A stretch of DNA of 64,000 nucleotides from Paenalcaligenes suwonensis (GTDB lineage Bacteria > Pseudomonadota > Gammaproteobacteria > Burkholderiales > Burkholderiaceae_B), in NCBI RefSeq assembly GCF_011290505.1, contig NZ_JAANPV010000002.1:248001-312000 (forward strand), written 5' to 3'. Positions 47,233 through 55,902 of this stretch are shown piece by piece (position 1 is the stretch's first letter; every line of letters begins with the position of its first letter). The notes beneath the pieces were generated by a model. It had not been told where the DNA came from. It saw nothing but the letters and a program-made list of their open reading frames with translations, and ran no database searches. Both the position numbers and the translations under genes were made by a program.

Positions 47233-47351
47233 CCCCTCTAAGGCCTATTCAGAGCCTGTACTGCACGCCACACACCTCGCTGCACCTTCCCCCCTTCATT
47301 ACTCTGCGCTACCCCACTAGGCACTGTTGCGCTTACGTACGTGCGCGGCAA

Positions 47352-47387
47352 AGAAAAAGCCCGAATCTGCTTTCACAGACTCGGGCT
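47352..47387 (-). terminator. Terminator of the ThDP-enzyme gene
   Basis: AGCCCGA (47358-47364) pairs with TCGGGCT (47381-47387), with an inner CTG/CAG stem. On the minus strand it is followed by TTTTTC. It is about 70 bases past the ThDP-enzyme stop. Confidence 0.7.
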
Positions 47388-47458
47388 ATTCCTAGGTGCT
47401 CAACAGCTTTTAGCCGTAGTGTGGCAAGGTTCGTCGCTCTGCGGCGACTGGCTGCACC

Positions 47459-49114
47459 TTATGCTACAGACTCGGGCAATGCCAAAGCCTGATCTGTTAC
47501 GATCTGCAGAAGTGCAGGTCGTTTTTCTTCCAGAATCGCTTTGAAAGCTGCTTCTACAGCCGCTTCAATTTGCGTATCGTCAGTGATACGAGCGCCGTAT
47601 GCACCGAAGGCTTGCGCCAACAATTCGCAGTTAGGATTCTTCAATTGTGTACCCGACACACGGCCTGGGTAATGTTGTTCTTGGTGCAAACGGATGGTGC
47701 CGTACTCTTGGTTATCCATCATCACCACCAAAATAGGCGCACCGTAGGTCACCGCTGTAGACAACTCAGCTTCGTTCATGAAGAACTCGCCGTCACCCGC
47801 AATCACTACCGACACACGCTCTGGTGATTGCAGCGACGCCACAATACCGGCTGGTACGCTGTAGCCCATCGCACCATTACGGGCGCTCAATTGGCTAGGG
47901 AACACATTGGTAGGCAAGTAACGTTGTGCCCAGATGCAGTGGTTACCTGCACCAAAGCTGTATACCGCGTCTTCTGGCAAACGTTTCACAATGGCTTCCA
48001 TCAAGGCAGTCATGTGAGCAGTACCGGGAGCAGTACGTGGCAGCTCGGCTGGGAAACGGGAGTATTCACGCTGCACAGAATGGCAACGATCAAACCACGC
48101 TTGGCGTTGTTCTGCGCCGGGTAATTCCACTGCTTCTACCGTACGAGCAAACACTTTAGGGTTTGCCAAGATATGGTGAGTCATGGAACCGCTGCGACCG
48201 CGCAAGCTAGTGTCCAAATTCACTTGGTACGTAATGGCAGATGTATCTTGGCGCAGTGTGTAGCCATCGGTAGAAACGTCACCGGGAACTACACCAACGG
48301 CTACCAGCACATCGGATTCTGCGTACAACGCGGCAGTCGCGTCGTCGCGACCGTAGCCCAAGTAACCGGCATGCGCTGGAGAGTTAAAAGGAATACGATC
48401 TGCAGCACGCCAGTCGTGCAGCACAGGAATACGGTTTTGCTCAGCAAAATGTGTCAATTGACGGGATGCTTCGCTATCCCAGTTCTGACCACCCACAAAC
48501 AACAACGGTTTTTTAGCGGATGCCAACGCTGCTGTCAGTGCTGCCAACTCATCTTGACCTACAGCACCTTGTGCTACGGGCAACACAGGCTGCAACTCAC
48601 GGGTAAATTCTTCACGGATGATGTCTTCAGGCAAACCAACTACCACTGGACCGGGACGACCTTCCATGGCAGCAAAGAATGCCTCAGCCACAACTTCAGA
48701 CGCACGTTCTGCACTATCCAATACAAACACGCGTTTGCACTGTGTACCGAACCACGCTTTAGGATCAAATTCTTGGAAAGACTCGCGCTCGCGGTCTGCC
48801 ACGGGAATCAAGCCCACGAACAATACCATTGGCACGCCATCTTGCCAGGCGGTGTGAATACCGGTGAATGCCTGAGCGGCACCAGGACCACGTGTAACCA
48901 TGGCTACACCAGGTCTACCAGTGAATTTACCGTAGGCATCAGCCATGTAAGCCGCAGCAGCTTCGTGACGGCACACCACACTCTGGATGTTGGTGTCGTA
49001 CAGACCATCCAGCACGGCCAGGTAGCTTTCGCCTGGCACTACAAAAACCCTATCAACTCCGTGAAGGGCCAAGCTCTCAGCGATAGCTCTACCAGCGTGT
49101 AGTTTATTGCTCAT
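47459..49114 (-). CDS. Thiamin-diphosphate-dependent enzyme (acetolactate-synthase-like superfamily)
   Basis: About 551 residues of the three-domain ThDP superfamily. The Pyr domain has Glu in CRHEAAAAYMADAYG (position 53 of the longer form), the middle domain spans about 195-330, and the PP domain has the ThDP motif from GDGEFFMNEAELS to the Asn in MMDN (442-470). It resembles acetolactate-synthase or 2-keto-acid decarboxylase/carboligase enzymes, but no substrate can be assigned. ATG 49114 has better ribosome-site spacing than ATG 49120. An operator-like site lies 74 bases upstream; it follows a CitE-like gene of the same strand after a 239-base gap with its own probable promoter. Confidence 0.83.
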   Translation of the reverse strand: MSNKLHAGRAIAESLALHGVDRVFVVPGESYLAVLDGLYDTNIQSVVCRHEAAAAYMADAYGKFTGRPGVAMVTRGPGAAQAFTGIHTAWQDGVPMVLFVGLIPVADRERESFQEFDPKAWFGTQCKRVFVLDSAERASEVVAEAFFAAMEGRPGPVVVGLPEDIIREEFTRELQPVLPVAQGAVGQDELAALTAALASAKKPLLFVGGQNWDSEASRQLTHFAEQNRIPVLHDWRAADRIPFNSPAHAGYLGYGRDDATAALYAESDVLVAVGVVPGDVSTDGYTLRQDTSAITYQVNLDTSLRGRSGSMTHHILANPKVFARTVEAVELPGAEQRQAWFDRCHSVQREYSRFPAELPRTAPGTAHMTALMEAIVKRLPEDAVYSFGAGNHCIWAQRYLPTNVFPSQLSARNGAMGYSVPAGIVASLQSPERVSVVIAGDGEFFMNEAELSTAVTYGAPILVVMMDNQEYGTIRLHQEQHYPGRVSGTQLKNPNCELLAQAFGAYGARITDDTQIEAAVEAAFKAILEEKRPALLQIVTDQALALPESVA

Positions 49115-49187
49115 TTCCATTCCCTATAACGATGATGGCTACCACTGTTCATCCGGTATGCCATTCCATATTCTTACAAGCGGCCTA

Positions 49188-49200
49188 GTGGCCTGACCAC
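49188..49200. promoter_or_regulatory. FadR-type operator-like site 2 (upstream of ThDP enzyme)
   Basis: GTGGCCTGACCAC, exact copy of site 1; both continue CT(A/G)AAT on the right. It lies 74 bases upstream of the ThDP-enzyme start and directly downstream of a TATGAT box (49216-49211 on the minus strand). Confidence 0.65.
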
Positions 49201-49210
49201 CTAAATTACA

Positions 49211-49216
49211 ATCATA
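49211..49216 (-). promoter_or_regulatory. Possible -10 element of the ThDP-enzyme promoter
   Basis: TATGAT on the minus strand, 10 bases upstream of operator-like site 2, so a repressor bound there would overlap the start of transcription. No good -35 at 17 bases is seen (TTGAAG is at 13). Confidence 0.4.
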
Positions 49217-49266
49217 GCAGGTTTGTTTGCTTCAACGTATAAAAAAGCCAGACAATTCTGCTGAAA

Positions 49267-49282
49267 CCCCTGCATAGCGGGG
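49267..49282 (-). terminator. Possible terminator of the TRAP-CitE operon
   Basis: CCCC and GGGG arms with inner GC pairs (CCCCtGCataGCgGGG) are followed on the minus strand by TTTC. Weak T run. It is about 72 bases past the CitE-like stop. Confidence 0.4.
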
Positions 49283-49353
49283 CTTGCGCAGCTTGCACCC
49301 ACGCACTAGGTGACTACAAGCTGCTGTTTACACTGCCTTAGAGGTCAGGCCAG

Positions 49354-50259
49354 TTAGGCGCCTCTAGTATCCTGCTCGTATGCTGCAAACAACGCTGCAC
49401 GTTTGACAACGCGTCTAGCGGTGGCAGCAACTGGACCATCCACCCATTCTGCATCAGGTGTAGACGCATCTTGGCTTGCGGCTTTTGCGAGCAACGCTTC
49501 CGCTGCTGCTACATCAGCCATAGAGGGTGAAAAGTACTCGTGTACTACTGGTGTTTGACGTGCATTGACTACACACTTCGCTTGCAAGCCCACGCTGCGC
49601 GCCCACGCAAGGTCTGCTTTGAAAGCGTCTTCATGTTTGAAGTTAAAGGGGCAATCAATGGCCAACACACCTGCTGCACGGCATTCGATCACAAAGCGTT
49701 GACGAATGGCGTACAACGCAGTGCCTGTTGCACTACGCTCTAACCACAGGTCAGCACTTAAATCTTCTGCTGCCAACAAACATGCTGACACACGCGGTGA
49801 CGCACGCAATACTGCTGTGCAGTTCACCAACGCCAAGGCCGATTCCAACGTAGGGATGATTTCAGTTTGACCTGCTGTCAGGCCACACTTCTCTTCCCAC
49901 TGGCTAATCGCTGCATCCAATACTGCGATTTGTTCGGCATGCTCAGAGTGCGGCAACAAAATAGCGTGTGGTGCTGCAGCCATAATGCCGGCCAAGTCTT
50001 CGTGCCCGTCTTCTTCCAACTTATTAATACGCACTGCGGCAACCTTGCCCGCCGCTTTACAAGCGACGAACAAGTCGTGCAGACGTTGGCGTGCTACTGG
50101 TCTATCTTCTGGCAGAGTGAACTCTTCCAGATCCGCCACCACCACATCTGCCATACCTTCTACAGCAGCTTGGTGGGCAGCTTGGTCCATACCCGGCACA
50201 AACTGCCAAGAACGACGCAATGCTGGCGGACGACGTAACAATGAGAACGCTTGTGTCAT
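49354..50259 (-). CDS. HpcH/HpaI or CitE-like aldolase/lyase
   Basis: 301 residues of the citrate-lyase-beta-like family in the PEP-mutase/TIM-barrel superfamily. VVADLEEFTLPEDRP, VRINKLEEDGHED, IPTLESALAL and LAAEDLSADL hold the acidic metal-binding positions and the Arg/Glu typical of CitE-type C-C lyases acting on acyl-CoA or 2-keto acids such as malyl- or citramalyl-CoA. The exact substrate is unknown. TAGGAGAC precedes the ATG. Last gene of fadR-dctP-dctQ-dctM-citE-like; a minus-strand hairpin and a half-copy of the operator sequence lie at the stop. Confidence 0.82.
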   Translation of the reverse strand: MTQAFSLLRRPPALRRSWQFVPGMDQAAHQAAVEGMADVVVADLEEFTLPEDRPVARQRLHDLFVACKAAGKVAAVRINKLEEDGHEDLAGIMAAAPHAILLPHSEHAEQIAVLDAAISQWEEKCGLTAGQTEIIPTLESALALVNCTAVLRASPRVSACLLAAEDLSADLWLERSATGTALYAIRQRFVIECRAAGVLAIDCPFNFKHEDAFKADLAWARSVGLQAKCVVNARQTPVVHEYFSPSMADVAAAEALLAKAASQDASTPDAEWVDGPVAATARRVVKRAALFAAYEQDTRGA

Positions 50260-50269
50260 GCTTAGTCTC

Positions 50270-51553
50270 CTACGCTACGGTGTTCGGCAAGAACATCACG
50301 ATGGATGGTACGAACATCAACAGCAACAAGACTGACAACATAGCTAACACCATCCACGAAAGCGGACGCAGCGTTTGCACCATGCGAATACCACCGATAC
50401 GACACGCGGCAAGCAAGTCCACACCCAGCGGTGGCGTGTTCGCACCAATCGCCAAGTTAACCACCAGCAAGATACCGAAGTGCACAGGGTCAATACCAAA
50501 ATGGTGAATCGCAGGCATTACAACTGGAGCCACGATAATGATCAGCGCGATCGCTTCCATGAACGTACCCAACACCAGCAGTACAGCCATGATCAACAAC
50601 ATGACTCCGTATTTGCTATCGGTGAAGTTCACCAAAAACTGAGCCAAGCTGTGTGGCAATTGTTCGGCAATCAGAATCCATGCAAACAACGCTGCAGCAC
50701 CGATGATCAGCAAGATAGACGCACTGATTTCGGCGGTGACTTTCAGGTCATTCCACAGTTTTTTGAAAGACAGAGAACGGTACCAGAAAGCACCAATCAA
50801 CAACGCGTACACAATGGCGCTAGAGGCTGCCTCAGTAGCGGTAAAGATACCGAACCGAATACCACCAATAATCAGCACAGGCACCATCAGCGCAGGCAAG
50901 GCATCAAAGAACGATGCACGCAGTTCTTTAGCGTTGAAAGGTTGGCCACCACTCCAGCCGTGTTTGCGAGACATCCACACCGCTACCACGATCAAAGACA
51001 AGCCCAGCAGCAGGCCAGGAATAATACCGGCCATGAACAATTTGCCAACGGATGTATCGGTAATTGTGCCGTACACAATCAACACAATACTTGGCGGGAT
51101 AATGGTGGAGCTTGCCCCAGCACACCCAACTAGCGCTGCACTAAAGCCTCGGTCGTAACCACGCTGTGCCATGGTTGGCAACATCAAGCTACCAATAGCT
51201 ACTACGTCAGCCACGCCAGAACCAGACAGCGCACCAAACATCATACAAGCCAGAACTGCTACGATCGCCAGACCACCTGGTACGTCACCCACGATAGCCG
51301 CACACAAGCGCACGATACGCTGCGTCAGACCAGCACTGTTCATCAACTGCGCCGCCAACACAAACAGCGGAATGGCGAGCAATGTAAAACTATCTAAACC
51401 GGATACGAACTGTTGGGCGGCAACCATCGTAGGCGCGGCATCAAACAACAGCAAATAGGCTACAGAAGCCAGTACCAAACCGAAGGCCACGGGCACATCG
51501 ATTAGTAGGGTGACTGCAAAAATCCCAAGAAGCGCTAAAGCACCTAACGACAT
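50270..51553 (-). CDS. dctM: TRAP transporter large permease subunit (DctM)
   Basis: Twelve-helix ion-coupled permease of 427 residues that moves the DctP-bound carboxylate across the inner membrane using a sodium gradient. GALSGSGVADVVAIGSLMLP and the PLGVDLLAAC loop near the C-terminus are family features. Gap to dctQ is 2 bases and to the CitE-like gene 10 bases. The substrate is unknown but TRAP systems typically import C4-dicarboxylates, 2-keto acids or sugar acids. Confidence 0.95.
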   Translation of the reverse strand: MSLGALALLGIFAVTLLIDVPVAFGLVLASVAYLLLFDAAPTMVAAQQFVSGLDSFTLLAIPLFVLAAQLMNSAGLTQRIVRLCAAIVGDVPGGLAIVAVLACMMFGALSGSGVADVVAIGSLMLPTMAQRGYDRGFSAALVGCAGASSTIIPPSIVLIVYGTITDTSVGKLFMAGIIPGLLLGLSLIVVAVWMSRKHGWSGGQPFNAKELRASFFDALPALMVPVLIIGGIRFGIFTATEAASSAIVYALLIGAFWYRSLSFKKLWNDLKVTAEISASILLIIGAAALFAWILIAEQLPHSLAQFLVNFTDSKYGVMLLIMAVLLVLGTFMEAIALIIIVAPVVMPAIHHFGIDPVHFGILLVVNLAIGANTPPLGVDLLAACRIGGIRMVQTLRPLSWMVLAMLSVLLLLMFVPSIVMFLPNTVA

Positions 51554-51555
51554 GA

Positions 51556-52041
51556 TCAGCTCTCCTTCGCTTCATCCGAAACCAGCCCGAACAATTGTCC
51601 CAGCTGAACGATCACCATGGCAGCACATGCCACGGGTAATGCTAAATAGACAAACCCAGCGTCCACGCCAATAGCGGGTAAGGGTTGTCCCATTGTTAAT
51701 TCACTCAATTCCCAGCCGGCGTAACCCAATACAGCCAAACCAAAAATCATGGACACATCACCTACTTTGCGCACAAAGTTTTGCAACGCGCCAGGAGGCA
51801 AGATGGTGGACAGCAAGCCTGCTGTCAGATGAGAACGACGGTAGGTACACGCCACGCCGCCTAAGAAAGCACTCCATACCAAGATGAAGCGAGGCAGCTC
51901 TTCTGCCCAGTGGGGTGTTTGGTGCCAGAAGAAACGTTGCACCACCACATAACTGATTAATACCGCCATCAGGGCTGCCCCAAGCGCCGCCAAAAACAGG
52001 CAGGCTTGGGACAAACCGGCGATTAGTCGCCGAATAACCAT
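51556..52041 (-). CDS. dctQ: TRAP transporter small permease subunit (DctQ)
   Basis: 161 residues with four membrane helices; WAEELPRFILVWSAFLGGVACTYRRSHL is the conserved DctQ core. It scaffolds DctM and docks the binding protein. Lies 3 bases after dctP and 2 before dctM. Confidence 0.93.
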   Translation of the reverse strand: MVIRRLIAGLSQACLFLAALGAALMAVLISYVVVQRFFWHQTPHWAEELPRFILVWSAFLGGVACTYRRSHLTAGLLSTILPPGALQNFVRKVGDVSMIFGLAVLGYAGWELSELTMGQPLPAIGVDAGFVYLALPVACAAMVIVQLGQLFGLVSDEAKES

Positions 52042-52044
52042 TAT

Positions 52045-53028
52045 TTAGTTCTCCTGACGGTATTGCTGCAAAGTATCCATCAGGTCTTGACCAAATACTT
52101 TCTCGTACTCAGCCCATACTGGCTGTACCGCTTCCATGAATGGAGCTGGATCAACCGTATTAACCTTCATACCTTTTTCTTCTAGCAGACGAACGTACTC
52201 TTGCTCACCTTCCTGAACCATTTCGCGCTGTTTATCACGCCATGTGGCGGCAGCTTCCAGAATGATGGCTTTGTCTTCGTCAGAGATTTTCTTCCAAACT
52301 GGTTTGGAGATGATCAAACTAGCAGGACCCCAAACGTGGCCTGTCAGTGATGCGTACTGCTGAACGTCAAAGAAAGACGATGTGTAGATGATGGACAGAG
52401 GGTTCTCTTGTGCATCAAACACTTTTTGCTGCAATGCGGAGTACAACTCACCAAACGCCAAAGGAGCTGGGTTTGCGCCTAGAGCCGTAAAGGTGTCCAA
52501 ACGCATTTTGTCTGGTGTAACACGTGTTTTCAGACCAGTCATATCAGCAGGTGTGTTAATAGGACCGCGGTTGTTCGTCATGTGACGGAAACCGTTTTCC
52601 CACCAGGACACGATGACCAAGTTGCGTTTGTCGGCCAATTCAGCCAATTTTTCGCCCAGTTCACCGTCGTACGCGTTGTACGCTTGCTGAACGTTAGCCC
52701 ATGTGTAAGGCAGTTCTACGATACCGAATTTGGCATCAATAGGTTGCAGGGAACCGCTACCAATAATCGCTGCGCCTTGGCTACCAATTTGCAGACCTTC
52801 CAGCATGGTTTTTTCGTTGCCAAGCTGACCACTAGGATAGGTCACGAAATTGATTCGGCCATCTGTGCGCTCTTTAACTTCTTGTGCAAAACCATCTGCA
52901 GCTACGCCCCAGCTATGATTGGGTGCCAACACGTGGCCCAATTTAATATCCAATGCGTGTGCTGGAGCCATCGCCAACAGCGAGGCACCTGTCATGACTA
53001 AACCGAATAAGGATTTCTTCAGTCTCAT
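52045..53028 (-). CDS. dctP: TRAP transporter substrate-binding protein (DctP)
   Basis: Periplasmic receptor, 327-residue precursor. Signal peptide ends near PAHA (about residue 25). The ligand-pocket arginine is in GLKTRVTPDKMRLD and the family signature follows: LGANPAPLAFGELYSALQQKVFDAQENP (about 178-205). The Arg predicts a carboxylate ligand. First structural gene after the FadR-type regulator. Confidence 0.95.
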   Translation of the reverse strand: MRLKKSLFGLVMTGASLLAMAPAHALDIKLGHVLAPNHSWGVAADGFAQEVKERTDGRINFVTYPSGQLGNEKTMLEGLQIGSQGAAIIGSGSLQPIDAKFGIVELPYTWANVQQAYNAYDGELGEKLAELADKRNLVIVSWWENGFRHMTNNRGPINTPADMTGLKTRVTPDKMRLDTFTALGANPAPLAFGELYSALQQKVFDAQENPLSIIYTSSFFDVQQYASLTGHVWGPASLIISKPVWKKISDEDKAIILEAAATWRDKQREMVQEGEQEYVRLLEEKGMKVNTVDPAPFMEAVQPVWAEYEKVFGQDLMDTLQQYRQEN

Positions 53029-53061
53029 TCCCTTCTCCTAAGAACAGCCTAAATAAGGCGG

Positions 53062-53787
53062 CTAACCTATACCTTCATTTCCAAAATCGACGCGTAAACG
53101 CGCCAAGATGCTAACCAAATGGTCATGCATCGCAGATCGAGCTCGCACCTTATCGCGAGACTTGATGGCATCCAAAATACGGCCATGTTCCACTTGGGCT
53201 TTTTCCCAAACGTTGGCGTCTACAAAATGTTTTTCCATGCGCGAGAACATGGGGCTGTGCAAGGCCAGCTCCCATACATGCGCGATCGTGGCTGCCAAGG
53301 CGCTGTTGCCACAGGCTGCAGCAATGGCCATATGAAAAGCCCTGTCTTCGCGCGCGGGGGTAGAGCTACCTTCCATGCTTTCGTATGCAGCCTGAATGGC
53401 TTGCAATTGTTCTTCTGTGGCGAGCGCAGCAGCCAATTCGGCACTTTCCGGCTCTAGCAACAACCGAGTTTCCAGCAAACCAAAGGGGCCAAAATCGTTG
53501 TCTACTTGCGCGGGCTGGCTTATGTCAGTGTTTTGGTTCAAGCCACGTTGTTGGTCGCTGATCACAAACACACCGGTTCCTACACGTACTGCTACGTAAC
53601 CTTCCAACTCCAACGCAATCAGCGCTTCGCGTATAGACGCGCGGCTAACTTGCAGTTGCTCTGCCAACTCGCGTTCAGACGGCAGCCTGCTTCCCACAGA
53701 GAACTCTCCCTGCTGGATTTTCGAGGCGATTTGATCGGCGATAACCCGATACAAACGCGGCACTGCGACGGCTTCAAAAACGCTCAT
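53062..53787 (-). CDS. FadR-family (GntR) regulator of the TRAP-CitE set
   Basis: 241 residues: GntR winged helix (about 10-78, LPSERELAEQLQVSRASIREALIALELEGYV) and an all-helical FCD ligand/metal-binding domain (about 100-230) with AFHMAIAAACGN, LHSPMF and HGRILDAI, which carry metal-site Asp/His residues. Such regulators usually respond to the substrate of the neighbouring operon. An operator-like site lies 24-40 bases upstream of its start, and identical copies lie at two more loci, so it probably represses itself and the linked genes. Confidence 0.93.
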   Translation of the reverse strand: MSVFEAVAVPRLYRVIADQIASKIQQGEFSVGSRLPSERELAEQLQVSRASIREALIALELEGYVAVRVGTGVFVISDQQRGLNQNTDISQPAQVDNDFGPFGLLETRLLLEPESAELAAALATEEQLQAIQAAYESMEGSSTPAREDRAFHMAIAAACGNSALAATIAHVWELALHSPMFSRMEKHFVDANVWEKAQVEHGRILDAIKSRDKVRARSAMHDHLVSILARLRVDFGNEGIG

Positions 53788-53810
53788 GATTGTTCCACAC
53801 TATTTTGGCC

Positions 53811-53827
53811 TAGTGGTCAGGCCACTA
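53811..53827. promoter_or_regulatory. FadR-type operator-like site 3 (upstream of the FadR-type gene)
   Basis: TAGTGGTCAGGCCACTA, a 17-bp near-perfect palindrome, 24 bases upstream of the regulator start. Its inner 13 bases (53813-53825) are the reverse complement of sites 1 and 2. Confidence 0.7.
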
Positions 53828-53983
53828 AGCTACCTGATACCACGGCAATTAATCAAGAAAAAAAAACCAAACCTAGGGTTAACCATCAGTACTTAATGGC
53901 CCCTTCACCTCACTCTGAGTCAGAATCATAACGAAAAAAGCAGAATCTCCGCAGATTTGACTGCAATACGTCTGCAAACCGCA

Positions 53984-54013
53984 CAAAAAAACCCCACAAC
54001 AGATGTCGTGGGG
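53984..54013 (-). terminator. Terminator of the second TRAP-SDR operon
   Basis: CCCCAC (53992-53997) pairs with GTGGGG (54008-54013); on the minus strand it is followed by seven T. It lies 51 bases past the SDR stop. Confidence 0.75.
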
Positions 54014-54063
54014 CAACCTAACTACGGACTAAAAGGCTGAAACTGGTCAGGCCAGAGAGATGG

Positions 54064-54795
54064 CTAGATCAACATACCGCCATCAATGGCATATACAGAA
54101 CCTGTGGTGTAGCGCGCGCCGGCCAAATACACCACCAAATCGGCTATTTCGTCTGGCGTACCTAAACGCCCCATAGGCTGACGAGCCACAAAGGCTTTCA
54201 TGGCCGCATCATAATCACCCGTAGCAGCCAAACGCTGGTCTAACGACGGGCTTTGCACCGTACCCGGGCAAATCGCATTGCAACGTATGCCTTGGGTTAC
54301 GAAATCGGCGGCTATGGATTTGGTGAGCCCTATAACCGCTGCTTTAGTGGTTCCATAGGAGCAACGATTAATCACTCCCTTTAATGAACTGACTACCGAG
54401 GCCACATTAATGATGCTGCCATCACCACGCTCTAGCATGCCAGGCAGTACAGCTTGCACGGTGCGCAGCATGGACTTCACGTTGAGATCAAACGCCACGT
54501 CAAAGTCCTCTTCTGTGGCCTGTAGCACCGTACCGTTTTGCACATAGCCCGCACAGTTAAACAGGATGTCCACTGCCCCTATACCTTTCACTACAGCATC
54601 AATTTCGTTTCGGTCACGCACATTCATGCGGTGAATCGTTATAGAGGACTGCTGTGCACGCACTACCTGCAATGCATCTTCATCTATATCGGTGGCATGC
54701 ACCGTGGCGCCTGCACGCGCCAACGCCAACGCTGACGCTTTACCTATACCGTGTGCCGCTGCCGTCACCAGTACAACTTTTCCTTGTAGACTCAT
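54064..54795 (-). CDS. Short-chain dehydrogenase/reductase, DHRS6/2-keto-3-deoxy-L-fuconate-dehydrogenase-like
   Basis: 243-residue classical SDR: TAAAHGIGKASALAL (cofactor), DIDEDAL (an Asp after beta2 suggests NAD preference), NCAGYV, SVVSSLKG (Ser), YGTTKAAV (Tyr and Lys). It resembles DHRS6-type enzymes and bacterial 2-keto-3-deoxy-L-fuconate dehydrogenase, which oxidise a 2-keto-3-deoxy sugar acid at C4. That role fits the sugar-acid dehydratase of this set, but the exact substrate is not proven. It follows dctP by 52 bases. Confidence 0.85.
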   Translation of the reverse strand: MSLQGKVVLVTAAAHGIGKASALALARAGATVHATDIDEDALQVVRAQQSSITIHRMNVRDRNEIDAVVKGIGAVDILFNCAGYVQNGTVLQATEEDFDVAFDLNVKSMLRTVQAVLPGMLERGDGSIINVASVVSSLKGVINRCSYGTTKAAVIGLTKSIAADFVTQGIRCNAICPGTVQSPSLDQRLAATGDYDAAMKAFVARQPMGRLGTPDEIADLVVYLAGARYTTGSVYAIDGGMLI

Positions 54796-54847
54796 TTTGC
54801 ACTCCCACAGGTAGCCGATGCGTTACCCACCGGCTACCTAGGATAGA

Positions 54848-55855
54848 TTACTGGTTACGTATGGCGGCCAAAGACTCTTGCACGCGCTGCACTACATCTT
54901 CACCAATTTCAGCTTTGTGCTTGTCATACACCACCTGTGATTTCTCCAGCATGCGCTTTTGCTCATCAGGAGTGAGTTCATTCACCAACACGCCAGCATC
55001 TTTAATCGTGGCTAAAGACTGAGCCGACAACTCTCGAATGGCTTGACGCTGTACATCGCGTCCCACAATCGCGCACTCACGCAACGCTGCTTGTTCCTCT
55101 GGCGAGTACTTATCCAAAATACGTTTAGAGAACAACACCAAGAAAGGGGTGTACGCATGGTTAGTGACTGACACGTACTTTTGCACCTCAAAGAACTTCG
55201 AGGTATCAATCGTCACGAAGGGGTTTTCTTGACCATCAATCGCACCCGTTTCCAAGGCCGAAAAAATCTCGCCAAATGCCATCGGCGTTGGGTTAGCCCC
55301 TAAGTTATTAAAGGTATCCAAGAAAATATTGTTCTGCATCACACGCAGTTTGATGCCATCAAAGTCTTCCCACTTCTCGATGGGACGCTTAGAGTTACTA
55401 AACTGGCGGAAGCCATTTTCCCAGTACGCTAAGTTCACCAACCCCTGCTCGGCCAATTTCTCGTTAATGAAGTCACCGAACGCACCGTCTTGCACTGCGT
55501 CCGCTTCTTGATCATTGGCGAACAAGAAAGGCAGGTCAAATACCCCCAGTGCCGGTACCAACCCCACCAAGGGTGATGACGACGTAATCACGGCTTCTTG
55601 AGTGCCTGAGCGCAGCGCTTGTGTCGCCTGAATGTCGCCCCCCAATGAACCGCTCCAATAGGCCGTCAATTTCATCTGACCGCCCGACTTTTCTTGCAGG
55701 CAGGCATTAAAGGCCTCTACGCCATTACCTACAGGGTGTTCGGCATTCAGCCCGTTAGAAATGCGGATATTACGTTTAGAAAAATCGGCATGTGCAGGCA
55801 AGGCCGCGCTCAAACCTATTAGGGCAATCATGCTGCTGAGTACGAGTTTTTTCAT
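54848..55855 (-). CDS. dctP: TRAP transporter substrate-binding protein, second system
   Basis: 335-residue precursor; signal peptide ends near PAHA (about 23). The pocket arginine is in GIKLRVMQNN and the family signature GANPTPMAFGEIFSALETGAIDGQENPFV follows. It is only distantly like the other DctP in this window, so the two probably bind different acids. AAGGAG lies at proper distance from the ATG. Gene order here is dctQ-dctM-dctP, the reverse of the first system. Confidence 0.94.
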   Translation of the reverse strand: MKKLVLSSMIALIGLSAALPAHADFSKRNIRISNGLNAEHPVGNGVEAFNACLQEKSGGQMKLTAYWSGSLGGDIQATQALRSGTQEAVITSSSPLVGLVPALGVFDLPFLFANDQEADAVQDGAFGDFINEKLAEQGLVNLAYWENGFRQFSNSKRPIEKWEDFDGIKLRVMQNNIFLDTFNNLGANPTPMAFGEIFSALETGAIDGQENPFVTIDTSKFFEVQKYVSVTNHAYTPFLVLFSKRILDKYSPEEQAALRECAIVGRDVQRQAIRELSAQSLATIKDAGVLVNELTPDEQKRMLEKSQVVYDKHKAEIGEDVVQRVQESLAAIRNQ

Positions 55856-55902
55856 GTCTTTGTCTCCTTAGTTCAGAATCTGCCTACCTTCTAGGGCAAG
55901 CT

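Noticed and set aside
48173-49102. A 309-codon open frame antisense to the ThDP-enzyme gene
   Set aside because: No domain, unusual composition (Cys, Thr, His rich) and full overlap with a well-supported gene.
50375-51133. A 252-codon open frame antisense to dctM
   Set aside because: Very rich in Gln, His, Asn and Arg, as expected from reading a membrane-protein gene backwards; no motif.
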